Source: Falsiroseomonas algicola (GTDB lineage Bacteria; Pseudomonadota; Alphaproteobacteria; Acetobacterales; Acetobacteraceae). Taken from it: DNA of 64,000 bases. The stretch spans positions 207,038 through 271,037 of the forward strand of contig NZ_JAAIKB010000008.1 of NCBI RefSeq assembly GCF_011040385.1, written 5' to 3'. The notes under the pieces were generated by a model. That model made no database searches. It was not told where the DNA came from and saw only the letters and a list, made by a program, of their open reading frames with translations. A program made the position numbers and the translations under genes. This document shows, piece after piece, positions 62,591 through 64,000 of this stretch (the first letter of the stretch is position 1; each line of letters starts with the position of its first letter).

Positions 62591-63943
62591 TCAGCGCGCG
62601 CGAGCCCGCGCCTGTCCCACCCAATAGGCCTCCGGCAGCCCGTCGATCTGGTGCGCGCTCGGCATCACCACCGGCACCTGGAGGCAGAGCGACTGCGCCG
62701 GCAGCACGTCCCGCCACTGCTCCACCAGCCGCTTGAAGGCACGCCCGACCGGTCGGATCTTCCGGTCCAGGTCATAGAGGCCGACGGGATCGACATGCCC
62801 GTTCTCCTCGCGGAGCGCGGTGTTCCAGTCCACCTGGTCCGTCAGCGAATACCAGGTGAAGCCCACCACCGGCACGCCGTCATTCCGCACGCGCAGCACA
62901 TTGGCCCATTGCTTCCACAGCCAGCGCTCGCCCTCGCCATCGCCCTCGTCGCGGATGTTGGTCTCGGTGTGCATCACCGGCAGCGCGTAGCGGTCATGGT
63001 ACTGGTGCGTCAGCACGGCGTAGCCGAAGACCTCGCCCGAGGCGCGCGTCGCGCCATCCGGCATCACGAGGTGCTCATTGGTCCAGTAGTAGTCGTTGCC
63101 CATGATGCAGTGGCGCTTCAGCGGGCTGTGCTGCAGGAAGAAGTGGTACTCCTCCCGCGTCATGCCGTTGTCCATCAGGTATTCGTACATCCCGCTGTCG
63201 ACGCGCCGGCCGTAGTTCAGGTCGAGCGAGAGGAAGCGTTCCTGGTTGCGCATCTCCGCCGGCGCGATCGCCGCCGGGCTCTCGGCGTGGAAGTATTCCG
63301 TGCTCTCGGACTGGATGAAGATGGCGTCGGGCCGCACCGCCAGGATCGCGCGCATCGCGAGCACATTCGCCGCCACGATGTGCTTCAGCGCAGTGACGAA
63401 GCTGCGATCCGTGTTGAGCTGTTCGTTCCACCAGCCATAGCGCGCGGAGAAGAGCGCGCAGATGTACATCTCGTTGACCGGCGTATAGAGCTGGACCCAG
63501 GGAAAGCGCCGCGCGAAGGCGCCCGCGTAATCCGCGAAGAGGTTCGGGAAATCCGGGTTCTGGAAGTCCCCGATCCAGTCCGGCACTCCGAAATGGCAGA
63601 GATCGACGATCGGCACGATGTCGCGCCGGTGCAGCTCCCCGAAGGTCTGGTCGGCGAAATCCCAGTCATGCCGGCCGGGGCCGCGCAGCGTGGTGTGCAG
63701 CGGCGGGCCGTAGCGCAGGAAGCTGAGCCCCATCTCCTGCACCAGGCCGAAATCCTCCCGCCACCGGTCGTAATGGCCGCAGCGCGCCATCTCATCCACG
63801 CGCACCGTGCCGCCCTTGATGCGGGGGATGCTGTTCTCGATGCCGGTGGCGAACATGAAGGCGGGGGGCGTGCTCATGCGGGTGGCAACGCCCGATCCCG
63901 CCTTCGGTTGGAGTCTTTTCTTGCCCTTGTAAGTCTCGTTCAT
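62591..63943 (-). CDS. GH1-like family 1 glycosyl hydrolase
   Basis: 450 residues of a (beta/alpha)8 enzyme related to beta-glucosidases. LSFLRYGPPLHTTLRGPG and CHFGVPDWIGDF match the GH1 barrel; the acid/base Glu is in YTPVNEMYI and the nucleophile Glu in VMHTETN, followed by VVGFTWYSLTDQVDW. It lacks signal peptide. Substrate unknown; related enzymes are found fused or linked to nucleotide-sugar genes, fitting the nearby glycosyltransferases. ATG 63943 has a weak ribosome site; an internal ATG at 63877 is possible. Confidence 0.85.
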   Translation of the reverse strand: MNETYKGKKRLQPKAGSGVATRMSTPPAFMFATGIENSIPRIKGGTVRVDEMARCGHYDRWREDFGLVQEMGLSFLRYGPPLHTTLRGPGRHDWDFADQTFGELHRRDIVPIVDLCHFGVPDWIGDFQNPDFPNLFADYAGAFARRFPWVQLYTPVNEMYICALFSARYGWWNEQLNTDRSFVTALKHIVAANVLAMRAILAVRPDAIFIQSESTEYFHAESPAAIAPAEMRNQERFLSLDLNYGRRVDSGMYEYLMDNGMTREEYHFFLQHSPLKRHCIMGNDYYWTNEHLVMPDGATRASGEVFGYAVLTHQYHDRYALPVMHTETNIRDEGDGEGERWLWKQWANVLRVRNDGVPVVGFTWYSLTDQVDWNTALREENGHVDPVGLYDLDRKIRPVGRAFKRLVEQWRDVLPAQSLCLQVPVVMPSAHQIDGLPEAYWVGQARARAR

Positions 63944-64000
63944 CGGCGTCGGCCTGTCATAAGCTGGCTGGCGCGGTGGCGGAGGGGATGCCGATCTGCC

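Overview
This window reads as a chromosomal segment of a very GC-rich, free-living, aerobic alphaproteobacterium. Several features suggest the Acetobacteraceae (Roseomonas-like): a short-form HisG, an infA-maf-rng-yacG block, an orphan Bug-type solute receptor, TRAP and Liv transporters, a ChpT-like phosphotransferase beside a hybrid CheA, and a complete cbb3 oxidase locus. This placement is inferred from gene content and style, not from a database search. Coding density is very high, many neighbours overlap by 1 or 4 bases, and I see no prophage, insertion sequence, CRISPR array or integrase.

Layout. 1-8.6 kb: the 3' part of a molybdopterin hydroxylase gene, an M19 dipeptidase, a small unknown gene, the vitamin B6 pair pdxA-pdxJ, a UreH/TauE-like membrane protein and a large RTX repeat protein. 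8.6-17.6 kb: a DUF2189 membrane protein and then ccoNOQP-ccoGHIS for the high-affinity cbb3 oxidase and its assembly, with a perfect FNR-type site upstream and an extra tiny membrane ORF translationally coupled to ccoS. 17.6-23.7 kb: a chemotaxis operon on the minus strand (chpT-like, hybrid cheA, cheW, cheY, cheB, cheR). 23.9-31.8 kb: a plus-strand run of housekeeping genes (DUF3553, TauE/SafE permease, moaA, nadK, hisG-hisD, infA-maf-rng-yacG, tRNA-Phe). 31.9-35.6 kb: livHMGF without a binding protein. 35.7-40.8 kb: gluQ, a carboxylesterase, an HNH protein, a Bug-type receptor, coq7, dsbB and a glutathione transferase. 40.8-48.2 kb: a cobalamin and methionine themed region (corrinoid adenosyltransferase, TonB and CDF exporter in one operon; then B12-dependent metH behind an ArsR-methyltransferase regulator). 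48.3-53.2 kb: a TRAP transporter operon with a hydratase-like gene, then ferredoxin-NADP reductase. 53.3-64 kb: acetyltransferases, an amidase, a LuxU/LuxO-like phosphorelay next to glycosyltransferases, a SYLF lipid-binding protein, a histidine phosphatase and a GH1-like glycosidase.

The most interesting signals beyond ordinary genes are: a family of five double-hairpin intergenic elements with conserved internal order and loop sequence; a nested triple palindrome at the first convergent gene junction; a LuxO/LuxU-like pair far from its usual Vibrio context; an uncharacterised small membrane ORF at the end of the cco operon; a candidate operator filling a 39-base divergent spacer at the methionine-cycle regulator; and an intrinsic terminator inside the TRAP operon between receptor and permease genes.
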